Positions 1 to 39,900 of a stretch of DNA of 64,000 bases are shown here, piece by piece. Made by a program: the position numbers and the translations under genes. The stretch's first letter is position 1. Each line of letters opens with the position of its first letter. Under the pieces are notes generated by a model. It was not told where the DNA came from. It saw only the letters and a list, made by a program, of their open reading frames with translations, and did no database searches. The DNA comes from Halocaridina rubra (taxonomy: Eukaryota > Arthropoda > Malacostraca > Decapoda > Atyidae), in NCBI GenBank assembly GCA_037179515.1, contig JAXCGZ010009462.1:92001-156000 (forward strand), given 5' to 3'.

Positions 1-288
1 TGGTCAAATCTAAGTAGTGTGTACATTAACAAGTGTTATTACTTACTAAAACGAACGAACACATATAGCCATAAGAGCAATTATCATATAAGTACATAAA
101 AGCATCCAACATACTTAAAAGGAAAATAATTCCTAAATGTCATATTTTAATAACAATTCTAACCCAATTGCACTTATTTGCAATATGATGGCAAGAGCAA
201 AATGGCTCAATATATTATGTCAGGGGCAAAATAGGTTTCATATTCACTAAAGGACAAGCAAATAAAATAAAACAATTATATCTTCATA

Positions 289-298
289 TTTATTTATT
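289..298 (-). terminator. RPL8: Poly(A) signal of RPL8
   Basis: Two overlapping AATAAA hexamers are read on the minus strand, only 8-17 bases past the RPL8 stop codon at 306-308. The 3'UTR is therefore probably very short, as is common for ribosomal protein mRNAs. Bases 1-288 hold no gene that I can recognise. Confidence 0.7.
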
Positions 299-305
299 TA
301 GTTCT

Positions 306-2414
306 TTAATTATTTTGCCTAGGATCCTTCTTAGTACCACGTACCAAACCAGTCCTTCGGGCTGCAATAAGACCAACCTTACGACCGGCACTCTTGCCTC
401 TGGCCACTGTGGAGGCTTTACCAATGTGCTGATGGTTACCACCACCATGAGGATGCTCGACAGGATTCATAGCAACACCACGTACCTTTGGCCAGCTGTT
501 CCTCTTAACTCTGTACTTGTGGTATGCACGACCTGCCTTCAAAATGGGCTTGTCAATACGTCCACCTCCAGCAACAATACCTGACAGTAAGAGAGATACG
601 TGTAATCAAAATTCCATATAAAAAGTTTGCTAAAAAAGGTTACTTAAAATGCAATAACCATTACTTAAAAGATCTTGTTCAGTATCTTCAAATTTTAACA
701 TCTGCTGTTGGTAAATGCCTCTACTAATAAATGAGGATTGACATATCTTACGACAAAGAATTGTACTAGTCAATTGGGGGGGCATAAAAAGCACTAATGA
801 TCGAGTAATATTTTTCACTGACAAACTAGGTCCCAAACTTTAAAAAATATGGCTTGATGATAAGTTACCTATCATAGCCCTGTTGGCAGAGGGAAGAACT
901 TTTTTGGCTCCAGAAGGAAGCTTTACGCGAGTCCTCTTAGTTTCTGGGTTATGGGCGATAATCTGAGCATAGTTTCCAGATCCACGTGCAAGTCGGCCAC
1001 GGTCACCAGTTTTTTCTTCAAGGTTGCATACAATGGTACCTTCAGGAAGGCTTCCAATTGGCAAAACATTGCCAACATCTAAACCAGCTGTAATACACAA
1101 AAATACATATTTAGTTATAAAGGTATAATGTGTATATCTTGAATATATTAGCCAGTTGTGACTGATTGTGAGTCATCTATGTTGTTATCTAAGGCAGCGC
1201 TTGAGGTGGTCTGATATTTTTTTTTATCATCAAGCCAGCTCTGTCTTAATGGTTTCTTTTTTTCGTCTTAAATTTCAATTACTTTTTCATTATACAGAGA
1301 CTCCCCTACTTACAAACGAGTTACGTTCCAGAAGTCTGTTCGTAAGTTGTGTTTAGGTACAAAAAGAAAAAGGTACTGTATAATACATACATATGCAAAT
1401 CTGTACAGTACTTAGGGTAGGCACTAACTACATAAAACAAAGTATACAATATTAACGAATTTTGATACAGTAATAATGTAATAATACAGTAGAGCAGAGT
1501 AATACAGACAATAACACATGAGTACCATAGACAATGGGTAAGTTTTTGCTTGTAACTCAGTTGTTCAGAAATAGGGTAGCGTCTGTATTTCATCGTTTTC
1601 TTAAAATTTTCATTGTTATTAATATTATTATATTTCTAGTAGTATCATTACGGTAATATTATTATTGTGGGCATGGGGGATGGGATATACTGAGACAGCC
1701 CTTCATCCCCAAAATGGCCGAGAGGAGTGATTACATCATGTTGGCACATGGGGAATGTGTTCTTTGGATCAGCCATGAAACACTTGTGAAGCAATGCTGA
1801 AGATATAAGTTAGTAATAGAACCAACCAAAACTAAAGTGTATTTAATAAAGTCTTACTATCTTACTAAGGATAAAATTTCATGAATAATGGTAAAGTCTG
1901 AGCTTTAACTCTTACGTTTCCCTAGGTTACTGTTTGTGTTAATGGGATATGGAGGGGAAAATATTAAATTGTAGAGAAGCTTTATACTCCTCTCTTCCCC
2001 TTTAACGACTTTTGAAAAATTGTCATTACCTTTCTTCCCACAGTATACAAACTGCCCTGTGTAAGTTCCTTCAGCAGCGAGGAATAGTTCCTTTCTTGTT
2101 TTGTATCTGTAAGGGTCTCGGAAATGCACTTCTGCAATTGGTGCGCCACGACCAGGGTCATGGATCATAGTCTGGAAAAATATAAACCATCAAAAACAAT
2201 TTAGATATGTGTTCACAACTTCCCAGATATTATATTGGCAGAAAAGTCTTCCAACATCATAGCAGGACATATATAACGTCATGAAAAAAGTTTTTCTGAG
2301 AAGTTAACGTGATGGACTTTCCTGATAATATTGTACAATAAATAAATCTGTTCTCGTTTTATTAAGTTATTCCAAACTAAAGCCTAATTAGAACCAACAG
2401 CATAAAATTTCATA

Positions 2415-2473
<59 letters not shown>

Positions 2474-2626
2474 CTGACATTTATTTACCTTAACAATACC
2501 ACGAATGTATCCATGGCGCTCAGCATAGTCAATGGCTCGAAGTGCGGGTTTACCTTTACGGTGATGGGTGTGGGACCTGAATACAGATCCTGCACCCTTT
2601 CTCTGGGAACGAATTACTCTACCCAT
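306..2626 (-). CDS. RPL8: Ribosomal protein L8 (uL2), complete, 4 coding exons
   Basis: This is the large-subunit protein uL2, which supports subunit association and the peptidyl-transferase centre. Coding exons on the minus strand are 2626-2489, 2171-2030, 1087-869 and 580-306, with GT-AG introns at every junction and phases 0, 1 and 1. They total 774 nt, or 257 residues plus stop, the length I recall for animal RPL8. The start [16 protein letters not shown] is diagnostic. [24 protein letters not shown] and HNPETK follow, and the C-terminal exon contains [19 protein letters not shown], the conserved loop next to the catalytic centre. The sequence ends [11 protein letters not shown]. The acceptor at 2631 lies four bases before the ATG, so a further 5'UTR exon must lie upstream. 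No frameshift or missing block is seen. It is divergently oriented to the DDX3 gene. Confidence 0.98.
581..868 (-). other. RPL8: RPL8 intron 3
   Basis: Intron between coding exons 3 and 4, donor GTAACT and acceptor TGTCAG on the minus strand. I see no snoRNA with a full set of C/D or H/ACA boxes and no repeat. Confidence 0.9.
1293..1587. mobile_element. MITE-like TIR element in RPL8 intron 2
   Basis: The left end TACAGAGACTCCCCTACTTA and the inverse of the right end (TACAGACGCTACCCTATTTC) form an imperfect terminal inverted repeat about 295 bp apart, beginning with the TA expected of Tc1/mariner/pogo insertions. The first 60 bp match the inverted end of the element at 58578-58880, so this is a dispersed family. 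It has no transposase. The rest of the intron (1088-2029) holds a short GC-rich hairpin near 1671-1716 but no gene. Confidence 0.65.
2418..2469. repeat. (TA)n microsatellite in RPL8 intron 1
   Basis: About 52 bp of uninterrupted TA, ending 19 bases beyond the donor of RPL8 coding exon 1 (GT at 2488-2487). Confidence 0.97.
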
Positions 2627-3068
2627 TGTGCTGAAAATAAAAATTATATTTAATTCTGGAAGCAGGAGTTAGGCTAAAGACTTGGCCCTCGTTTTCTATG
2701 TATAAGCATTGACTTGACAGATAGTGTATTTCTTACGCTATCTGTGTATCATAGGTAGCGAGGTCAGTGATTGAGAGGCATCGTTCAATTAACATTAATT
2801 TATTTAAATAAAACTTGAACTAAACTGTGCTTCAAAGCTCCCAATCCTATAGTTCCTGTCACTCACTCTTCCCGCCCCCATAGGGGGGTGTGTGTGTGTC
2901 TAACTATGGACGTGCGTTCTGCCCCCGGCAAAGGCTGACTTCAGACTAATTGTGACACGGGCTTTAGTAGTAGTATAGTTGGGTGGGATATGCCTTTTGC
3001 AACAGCTCCCAAGTCTTGGTTTGCTTTGCTAGATTGTTTGTGAGGTTTTATTTATTTGATTTCTTTTC

Positions 3069-3335
3069 CTACAAATTCTTATAATTTTTTCTTTCATTGA
3101 TGTCTTTTTCACTACGTCTAAATAACAATATATCAGCAATTACTTCACTTTTCTTTTCTATATACGGTTGTGCTAAAAAACTATATTCTGTTCTTAATTG
3201 TGAATATGTTTCACAAAATAGTAGAAAATGTTCTAGGCTCTCTTCACATTGTTCACATGTTGGGCAGGTAGTATAGTTTTAAATTTCTTTCTCCATCGTA
3301 GGTCTAGGGTGTTTGTTCGGCATTTTTCTAGTAAT
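3069..3335 (-). mobile_element. LINE fragment A (C-terminal zinc-knuckle region)
   Basis: Read on the minus strand, this encodes KCRTNTLDLRWRKKF and, after a frameshift, CPTCEQCEESLEHFLLFC, then runs open to a stop at 3069-3071. A CxxC motif followed by a LEHF block is typical of the C-terminal end of non-LTR retrotransposon polyproteins in arthropods. The same block recurs at about 6741-6900 and 39028-39345, so three copies of one family lie in this window, all on the minus strand. The copy is 5'-truncated. Clade not assigned. Confidence 0.7.
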
Positions 3336-3339
3336 CTCG

Positions 3340-3780
3340 ATTGCTATAAGAACATAAGAATAGAGGACACTGCAACATGCCTACTGGCACACACGAGGCA
3401 GCTCCATTTTTGAATTGTATTTTCAGCATGTCTAACCTATTCTATTCTACTCTACTTATTTATTGTTTTTCTTTTTATGATTTTTCTAATAAGCACTAAC
3501 CTATTCATACCCACCCTACCTCTGTCATATGTCTATCTAATCTACATTTGAAGGTGTCTAAGGTATTAGCATTTACTATCCTACTAGGAAGCTTGTTCCA
3601 TGCATCAGCTACTCTATTACCAAACCAGTTTTTACCAATTTCCCTTCTGAACCTAAATTTATCAAGCTTAAATCCATTATTACGAGTTCTGGTTTGATCA
3701 TGAATTTTTAAAACTTTATTAATGCAACTGATAAATTTGGTTTGGTTAGTTCAATCCAGTTAGGAAAAACAGGGTCATAG
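3340..3780 (-). mobile_element. CR1-like LINE 3' end
   Basis: From about 3750 down to a stop at 3505-3507 the minus strand encodes QTRTRNNGFKLDKFRFRREI, then GKNWFGNRVADAWNKLP and TLDTFKCRLDRH. This block is characteristic of the C-terminus of CR1-type LINE reverse transcriptases. It is followed by a tail including an AACATAAGAA block and a GAGGCAGCTCC block that I associate with abundant decapod repeats. It is truncated at its 5' end and abuts LINE fragment A near 3340. The remaining 3780-4470 of the RPL8 5' intron shows no gene. Confidence 0.75.
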
Positions 3781-4473
3781 ATTTGGATACATCGTTCATT
3801 ATCAATTCATTAGGAATGTGTAACTAAATATTTACCTGTTGTATTTTAATATTTGTATATACTAACTTTCATACCTCCGGATGTAAACTCTGTGACCTTA
3901 GTGCCCATGTAAAATGTGGGGTACGCATAACTGTCCTTGGGGCAATTGCCAACAGGATAAAAGCAATCAAATAATGCAATAGGATAACTGCCCATTGGTA
4001 AAATTAATGAAGTAATATCGTAATAAGAAGTTCAACGTGAACAGTTTATCACTTCATACTTGGCTTGGTTAGCTTCAATTAGTTCAGGTTGGGGAAACTT
4101 GTCCTACCTTAATATGTATGGTACCGGTACCTCAAAATTACTATTTAATCAAAAGCAGTCCAGAGCCTATTGTTGTTCTGGTGCTTTTCTAACCCCTAAA
4201 CCCATTTTATCAAACTAAAAACATAATATTCATGTGAATTTCAGTCCGGGACAAGTACACGAAATTGATGAATTCATCCCGACCTACAGCAAATGTAAAC
4301 ATTATGCATTTCACTATAAATTAATATTACCACGCAATGGAATCCACTACATACGGAAAAATAACACCATTGAATCACTTAAGAAACAATATCTACCCTC
4401 AATGCAGCATAAACACAAATCCCTGGACGGATAATTTACGATGAAATAAATGAAATTCCTCGACTCCACAAAC

Positions 4474-4500
4474 CTGTGCAACAGCAACGTTGGAAAGGAA
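4474..4500 (-). promoter_or_regulatory. RPL8: Candidate RPL8 5'UTR exon with TOP start
   Basis: On the minus strand a 12-base pyrimidine tract (TTTTTCCTTTCC) is followed by AACGTTGCTGTTGCACAG and a GT donor at 4473-4472. Splicing to the acceptor at 2631 gives a short leader ending CACA-ATG. Ribosomal protein genes normally start at a C within such a 5'-terminal oligopyrimidine tract, which subjects the mRNA to growth-dependent translational control. The donor (GTTTGT) is weak and no transcript evidence is available, so the exact start is inferred. Confidence 0.45.
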
Positions 4501-5402
4501 AAACAAGTGACGAATGCTGCCCTCTATTGGGCTCAACTTTCGAACTGTTGCCGCTGGCTTTAGCTTCGTAATAATATATAAATATTATTTTGTTCAATTA
4601 ACAACTTTAAGTTAAGTCATTTAATTATATACTTATTATTATTTAAGATGTAATAATTATCAAAATGTCTAAATAAGAACGTGTAAGTTTACTATTGCAT
4701 AAATAAATATTCAAACAAATAATATTTAAGGAAATCGAACAGTATATATTTTGACCAAAATAGTGAAATAATGACGAATCGTGATGCGCACTTTACTTTC
4801 CTTTTTTTGCTTTTCTTTTCTTTTTATATGTAATTGACCTAAAGTTTGCCAATAATTTACTGACTAATAATGAATAATTACGAATACAAGTTAAAGTTTC
4901 TATTGGCTTTGAGAGTAGAATGAAATATGAACTATATTACTTAAGCTTTTCAAGATCTTATTTAATAGTTAGTTTCATAAGATATATTGATTTTATATAT
5001 GTAAAAGAATGAGATCGGTCATTAATAACTTCGAAAAAAATAATATAAAAAATTATAATTACGAAAAGAAAGCTATTCATTAGGAATATCTGAAAGTGGG
5101 TTACATCATAAAAAAACACAAAATTAAAATACCTTTAAAAAAGTTTCTTTTTATGGTAGACAAGTATAGTGGATAAAAACAATAAGAATTAGTCAAGATA
5201 TAAATTCTATAAGTGTAGAAAATACGTACTATAGAAAAATAAAAAGAGAATTTAATAATAAAATGGCAGAGCCGAATAGATGGCGGTGTTGCTCGTGACG
5301 TCACAGGTTGGCTTTGTCCTCCGGTGTCGAGACAGAGATTGCACGGAGCCATCCTTTAGGACGAGAAAACTTTTAATCCTAAAGTAACTTTTTATTTGTA
5401 CT
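4501..5402. promoter_or_regulatory. Divergent RPL8 / DDX3 promoter interval
   Basis: About 0.9 kb separates the likely RPL8 start (minus) from the DDX3 initiator codon (plus). The DDX3-proximal 130 bp are less AT-rich than the rest and contain GATGGCGG at 5279-5286 (YY1-like) and a perfect TGACGTCA cAMP-response-element palindrome at 5296-5303. No TATA box at a convincing distance was seen. The middle, 4560-5260, is AT-rich and without recognisable features. Confidence 0.6.
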
Positions 5403-33191
<27,789 letters not shown>

Positions 33192-33792
33192 GCAATGGCA
33201 GCGGGAGCTTGGGCACCTTGCCACCTTGTGCAAAACTTGTTGTATCTGGGACCCTACAATTAGTGAAAGTGCCGTGTTTTTTGCTTTTTATTTAGATTAT
33301 GTAGGGGTATTGTAACTCCCCACTTCATAGTTTAAGGCAGTAATTTTGCTGTGGTGAAGTGTATGTTGATTCCGTATTATTTACAAACAGTAAGTGCAAC
33401 AAAAAATGTTCAGTGGAAGTATGCTTGAAGCTGGATATCATATTTACTTAAATCAGTATGTTATTTTCTTAATTTACAAAGGCAGAACTTTTTCTCCATC
33501 TTAGTGTAATTACCTACCGTGTAATACTGCCAGACTCGTTTCTCTAATATTAGTGTATATCACCACTACTCGTTCCCCAGAAACAAGTGACCACAAAGTG
33601 GCATAGAAAAAAAAAAGTTTCAGCAGCAGTCAAACTTTTTTTTAGTGTTGTTAATGTCCAAACCCTGCTGTGTAACCGTATCTCAGTGAACCATAGAAAA
33701 AAAAGGAAGCTGGGGGGTCTTTTTTTAAGCTTGATATTCCCTGTTACAAGCTTAGGAATGAACTTCATCTGAATAAGTGTGTTGATGACCTC

Positions 33793-33798
33793 AATAAA
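33793..33798 (+). terminator. DDX3: Proximal DDX3 poly(A) signal
   Basis: AATAAA about 600 bases past the stop codon at 33189-33191. 33192-33790 is most likely 3'UTR. Confidence 0.55.
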
Positions 33799-34251
33799 AA
33801 ACTATTTATCTTGATGGTTTTGCCTGAAAATCTGCATCACAAACTAAACAATACTTTATTTTGGAAAGAACCTGTGTACTCTTTAACTTATTATTTTTGT
33901 GTGTGTGTGACTGCAATTTAGAGATGAGGCCTCAAAAATACTATGGCCTTCTCTCGTTTCTATTTATCATGGAAATATAAAATGAACCATGATATTCTCT
34001 GTAGCACTGAGGAATGTAAAACCTTGCCATTTTTTTCTTCTTGTTTATTTGAGATAGCGAATAATGTAGAAACAGGGCAAATAAGTGTAACATTGTTTTT
34101 TCTCCATAAACCTACTTGCCAAGGTTGGCTGCTGTTAACTTTTGTGTCTTGATATTTAATGTTAGCGATGGTGTTGCGGGGTGTGATTGATGAAGTATAT
34201 TGCCTCGGCATATATTATTTCTGCAGAGGAAATTGTCAAAAAATATTTAAT

Positions 34252-34257
34252 AATAAA
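34252..34257 (+). terminator. DDX3: Distal DDX3 poly(A) signal
   Basis: AATAAA about 1.06 kb past the stop, followed at 34269-34297 by a 9-bp perfect stem (ACGCAACAG with CTGTTGCGT). Use of the proximal or distal site cannot be decided from sequence. Confidence 0.45.
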
Positions 34258-34299
34258 CAAGATCACCCACGCAACAGCAGCGTGCACACTGTTGCGTTC

Positions 34300-37200
34300 G
34301 TTAAGGTATTATAATTGTAGACTTCTGTAGCATGGCTTTTGGGAAGTTTAATTGAATATTTGATATTTTGCCGTCCCTTTTGATTGTAGCATTGAGGAAG
34401 CCTCTGGAAGCAAGTTGTGGTTCCAGAAATTACATAAAGAAATCATCCATAGATTTATGACAAAGAAGACAAATTCACACAAAAAGAGTTCTGGATTGTG
34501 TCCGGAAATCGCTATGATGTATTTATTGACAAAAAAAAATTTTTTTTTCTTTGTTTTGGTAGTACAGTAATGGTTTCTTAAAGAGGCTATGATTGGAGAT
34601 ATGTCTTTGTCTCTCCTTCTGGTAATTTGAAGACCTGACCAGTTTTACTTTAGTTAGGTTGGACTTGGGTGCTGGATGCAGCATCCTCTACACAGTAGCG
34701 GCCAGAGCCGCGACACATGGCCGCAGCATCACTCAAGCCTGGTCTCTTGAAGGCAGTGGGTAGCATGTTGCAGTAATGATCCATCCCTGAGTAATACAAA
34801 TAACTTGAACGAATCTCAGGGGTTAGGCTTACCCAGTGTTCGACAAACGTGTTCCTGTCCAGTGTGATGATTTACAGACTTGGCAGGGAGGCATCGCTGA
34901 TGAGCAACAGCGGTGCAATGATGCATCTCTCTTTTTAGATTACTGTGGCATATTGCAGCCTTCTTAGATATTAAGTCAAACTACTTGTAAATTACAAGAA
35001 GGCCGTGTGTGCTTGTACTCACTTTGGCGAACACTGCCATTATTACTGTGATACTGTTTGATGCCCGCGATGAGGCGGGTCATTGGGTGCGGGGCCAGGT
35101 TTGGGTTGTGGCAGAGAACGCCCCCGGCAGAGGGCTGCGAGCTCTTCCCTGGCATCAAGCTAACAGGGTTGAAGCATGTACTGATAGCAGTCAGAGGTAC
35201 AGCCCACATTCCACTTTATTATCATCCTTCACAAATGGTTATATAGTTATAATTTTGTAATCTCAGTAATAGTCTGAGTATTGCCAAAGATATGTTAGTT
35301 TGTATGTTCATGTACAAATGTCTTTATTTAGTGATCCATATTTGTTACTGTAGATGTTGCATAAGCAGGGTCTTGCTTATGCTCCCTCAGACTAACTCTA
35401 GTCGGTGATGGCGCACTGTTCCTTTTTATAAAACAAGCAGGAGTAATAATGTAAGTGCAGTTTGAATTTGGGTCCTTGGCTCCCAAAGAACAAAATGTGA
35501 GTGCCCTTAGATCTGATTATTAGGGCATTTTTTATGAAGCTAATATTTTTGCTCCTTGTAACACGGTGCTAGAATTGACTGTTTTATCCAGGAGCTTTGA
35601 TCAGGTACAAAGTTAGCACAATGATCTGTTTAGAGATATTTAATGTGTTCAAAAGTAATTTGGTAATTTGTTTTTAAGTACAAGCACAGCTCCTGCTGTG
35701 GGAAGTTGCATTATTACATTGTTAGCTAGGGTATAATACAGTACTGAATAAATATATAAATTGTGCAAAATTTTAACTGCTGCTCATGGTACAATGATTT
35801 TGTAGTGTACAGATGCGGATTTTATGTAACTTGCTTGTTGGTTATTAGCCAATTGAATAATATTATAGTTATGATTATATACTGTAGAACTATTGAACCA
35901 ACATGAGTAATGTCACTTTTGAAATATGTGGATATATAAGCAACTCGCTATTGGGTTGCACAGCGCCCTTGCAATTGCTGACAATCTCCATAAACTGCTT
36001 TGGCTTCAACAGTAAGAACATAATGGTCATATTAAGTCATATTGAATTTACTCTCCAATTCTTGTCAACATGCTGGATTGTGGCTCGATTGTCAGCAGTA
36101 GTAGATGGGCGTAGGGATCAACTTTCCACCAAGGAAGAGCAATGTCATCTTCCGGGCCCTGCAAGAGCTATTTAAATTAGCTCTTATGGGAGGTCAGGAA
36201 GTGGTCCTCATCATTTCCCATGGAAAGAAAGTGTACCTAAAATATTGGGGAAATATACTGGGGGGTCTCTGCGCCAAATATTGTGTAGATAAAATGTACT
36301 GTCTTTTTATACAAGATTATACAATATTTTTTATTTCTCTCATTTCTAGAAATTAAGGAGAGATTCACATTGATGATAGGGATGGCAAATTTAAAGTCTA
36401 CTACTACTATATTATATTCACTCTGGCATTTAGAACATTTATTAATTAGAAACTGTATTCAAAGCTTTATCAAAGTCAAATAAAAAAGAGTAAAATAATA
36501 ATTGGACTTTTTAACCCTAAATAGTACATAATTACAAATGAGTGCGTGCGATATATTTTCTGTATTCTTTTACTGAGTGAAAGCCTACCTAGTTTCAGTG
36601 GGAAGGAAAAGATAATTAGTCCACGGAGGTCAAAATGCAGATGTATGAATAAAAAGTTGGCAACGACAAGCAGAAATGAATGGGACACACTCTAAATTGT
36701 GATGAGATGGAATAATATATACCCTTTCCATGATGAGTCATCAGTATTAATGCAAGTTAGGTAAATGAACACTTCATATCTGTCCTGTGAGTGCAACCCT
36801 GATGAACAGGCTGTTGGACGTGTAGTTAGTTAAATATAAGCATTGTATGGTTGTACTGAAGGTACCATGGGAGAGGTGATGCACATGGTTGTAATAAAAA
36901 CCAGTAGGTTAGTAAAAGAAAATGGCAAGAAAATTTAAGGCAGCTTGAGATGAGAAGAGGGATGGATTAGAGCAGTGGGGAGTTAAACTGTCCGTGTTAG
37001 TATGCGGAGAAGAGATGTGATAGTTTTGCTAAATTTACAAGGGAGTACAAAGTATAACATTGATATCTAAGAAAGTAAAGTCTAGAACTGAGGGAAGTAT
37101 TGCAGAGAAGTAACATGGAATATTGAAAGGACATATTTATGGATTAGTGAAAACAGATGTCACTGAATTTCTGAAAAGAGATTTGGTGGTTAACTGATTC

Positions 37201-38468
37201 TGATGTTTATTTTCATAGGAAGATGTACCAGTGTTCTAAAATAGGGCATGCGTAATACCACTCTACAATGACACAAGAGACAGGATGAAATGTAATCACA
37301 GAGCAAACAAATTTAACTGGGGTTAAATTTAATTGCTTTTAGGAGTAAATTTTGGTACTGGCATAGTAGCAATTCCAACTAATGATAAAAAGTAAAATAA
37401 TTTTTCTATTTGAGTAATTAAACTGAATAATTAAATTACTATTTTAACCTTTTCATCTTCGCAGTAATAAGCATTAGGTCCCAGAACCTAAAGTTGGTTA
37501 TAAAGGTTCTTTGTTTATCCATGCTGACTCAACTATTGTAGCAACTATTCCTGTAGAGGTTTTTGGACGATTCGCAATGGGAGGGTGAGTGATGTAGAGA
37601 ATATACTCAGTATTGGACTAAGACAAAGAATAGCACAATATATATAGCACTAACATATAACAACTGCACCTAAAATAAATCTCACATAACGATGGAACAC
37701 ATAAAGCTTGAGGAATAATTCGTGAAAATAAATAGAGGCGATGAAAACACCCTTAATAATGATTACATATCTCCATAAATATTAATAAAATAGTTACCCA
37801 AAAAACTAGAATTGATTGATCATGTGAAGCCTTGTTACTATAATCCATTTCGCATATTAATAAATTACGACCTGATGTGTCATTTCGTACCCATTTCCCT
37901 CTTTACCTCATATTTATTATTCGGTTAATTTTCATTTTGAATGGCTATGTGCACTCTCATGCATGAAATTCAAAATCAATTTATAAATAATGTTTAGCAA
38001 ATAATCGTCACCTACCTGAAAGATGAAATAAAGAAAGTTATTCAAAACTGAATTGAAAGCTTGAAAGGCTTTCATATAAAAAACGGTCCGAAATTACCTG
38101 TTCCGAAAATGAGTTGTACCGAGTATTCCGCTTTTGATCTTTGTTTACATTTTTCTTTTAACAGGAGTTCCTCCTTAATGGTACGGGTAGGTCATTCGCA
38201 TACCCTCCTTTCTCTGTAAGCCTTACGGCATTTTACAAATACGCAAGAATTATTGTAAATATAAAGTAATTGTATCAATGGAATATTAATGAATGTTAGA
38301 TAAGGGTTGATGATGGCGAAAGAAGGCGTTAACGCCCGTTTTTCACTTTTTTTTTTTTTTAAAGCTTCATTTACTCCTACGGTGCTGACGTTGGAAGGGT
38401 TAAAAGATTGACACTATGGTAGACTTATCCTGCTCTTAAAGACGGTATTATGCGCATTTAGATTCTCT
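34300..38468. other. Intergenic DNA between DDX3 and the BTB gene, first part
   Basis: No supported gene. 34660-35200 is clearly more GC-rich than its surroundings, with short open frames on both strands that match nothing I know; it might be extended 3'UTR or an unannotated exon. 36060-36260 is open on the plus strand but also unrecognised. 38090-38420 is moderately GC-rich and could hold the 5' exon of the BTB gene, without direct evidence. Confidence 0.5.
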
Positions 38469-38620
38469 TAACTCCGGCGCCTTAATTCTACCCTCCTCAA
38501 TAAAGTTACTTCGCATTGGCATATTTGTACTAACCTAACCAAAGGTTAGGTTAGTACAAATATACCAGTGCGAGGTAACTTTACCTTACTGAGGAGGGTA
38601 GAATTAAGGCGCCGGAGTTA
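38469..38620. repeat. 150-bp near-perfect inverted repeat (hairpin)
   Basis: Left arm 38469-38540 and right arm 38544-38620 are reverse complements with a 3-base loop (AAA). The outer 13 bp (TAACTCCGGCGCC) and the inner about 22 bp next to the loop are nearly perfect; between them are a few mismatches and a small insertion in the right arm. The loop-proximal sequence reads ACTAACCTAACC on the left and GGTTAGGTTAGT on the right, two copies of the arthropod telomere-type TTAGG. It could be a fold-back transposon, a MITE or a hairpin-RNA locus. Confidence 0.9.
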
Positions 38621-38956
38621 TACTGGACCTTTACCATTTTAAGTTCAAAACTACATATTACCAATTATTTTCTGGTCGATCCAAACAAGCTTGAACTATT
38701 ACTTACGTCAGAAATGCCCAGTATTTTTTAGATAATAAACCCAATGACATACCAATTAATTCCTTTGGAAATCACTACTTATCTCCACAGATCCTATTGC
38801 CCACCCACATATCAGATTCTACTCTAAATTTGTTCAGGTGCAGTGTAGTTAGGAATTTTGCCTTTACAGTTGCACTTCATAAGTCCTCTTTTTCTGATTA
38901 TAATACTATTCAACTCTGATAGGAAGAACATTCCAATCTGCTGTTGTTAAGCATTA

Positions 38957-39900
38957 ATGCCTCTTACAAATTATTCTTCAGTTCTTCTTTTCCGTATTTT
39001 CCAGGAATTATGCATCACTTCCTTTTTTTATACCATATTTTTATTTCTAAAGAGTAGTTGGCCAGTTCTCTTGTTCTGGTTCTCAATGTACTTTTGTTGT
39101 AAGCCTGGTTCATTTGTTTTCTCTTCTCGATATTCGGGGCACCAAAGTATAAATTGCTGTAGATCTTCTTCCTGTGCTCCATATAAGGCACAGCTTTCAT
39201 TTCTTCCAGTAAATCTTTTATTCTTAATCAAGGGCAGGTTATTTGTTTTACATTTGTATAGTATTACATATGAAGGCCTATTATCATATAATTCTTCGTC
39301 TGTATCTACCTTACATTCTCGACTTATCTTGCATCGGCTCTCCACTTTTTTGTATCCTATATATTAACAGTAATTTTTATTTTGTGTTTTGTCATGTTTA
39401 GCATATCTACCTTTGTCTCCCTTATGAAATTTTCTACTTCCACATTCTTCACTAACTCTTGCTGGAATATCAGTAATCTCTTTTGTATCCTCAGTTGAAT
39501 TAGCCAGTAACAGTCCATCATCAGCACTTAAAAATTAATTTATTTTTAAATTATTATTTTCAAATAATTTTCCTGTATATTGTAATATTTGTATAATTTT
39601 GTAAGTTATTACTGTAATTTAGATAATGTAGTTGATCCTGTGTCACCCTTGTCTAATAACACTTGCTATGTTCAGATTTAAGTTATGCATGTACTATCAT
39701 TCCTGTATATATCAGCTATAACATTTATCCCATTATGATGTGCTTTATACTGTATTAGTATTTGTATCATATTCCCTCTTTTTACCATGTCCAAGTCTTT
39801 AGCGTAATCTATTGCTATACTAGTTAGTGGTTTCTCTTGTTTATAGCTACTTTCTGTGCAATATTTTAAGATGAATATAATATTCACTATCCTACCTCAA
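38957..39900 (-). mobile_element. LINE fragment C (reverse transcriptase), degenerate
   Basis: On the minus strand, near 39880-39690 it shows the reverse-transcriptase block SIAIDYAKDLDMVKR with VIADIYRNDSTCI. Near 39500 it shows ADDGLLLANSTEDTKEITD, the catalytic ADD with its aromatic neighbour changed to Ser. At 39345-39028 is the C-terminal block CKTNNLPLIKNKRFTGRN with FILWCPEYREE. Part of the thumb region is missing and frames change between blocks, so it is inactive. Third copy of the family also at 3069-3335 and 6600-7720. Confidence 0.8.

Noticed and set aside
1671..1830. GC-rich hairpin in RPL8 intron 2 as a snoRNA
   Set aside because: Stem of about 8 bp and a TGATG-like box, but the C and D boxes are in the wrong order on the host strand and no H/ACA tail is present.
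34860..34915. Possible C/D-box snoRNA (GTGATGA and CTGA)
   Set aside because: Boxes only about 35 bases apart, no terminal stem, and the putative D box overlaps another TGATGA.
34976..35260. Overlapping open frames on both strands in the GC-rich block
   Set aside because: Neither shows a recognisable motif or splice context; openness is expected from base composition. Kept only as a finding about the region.
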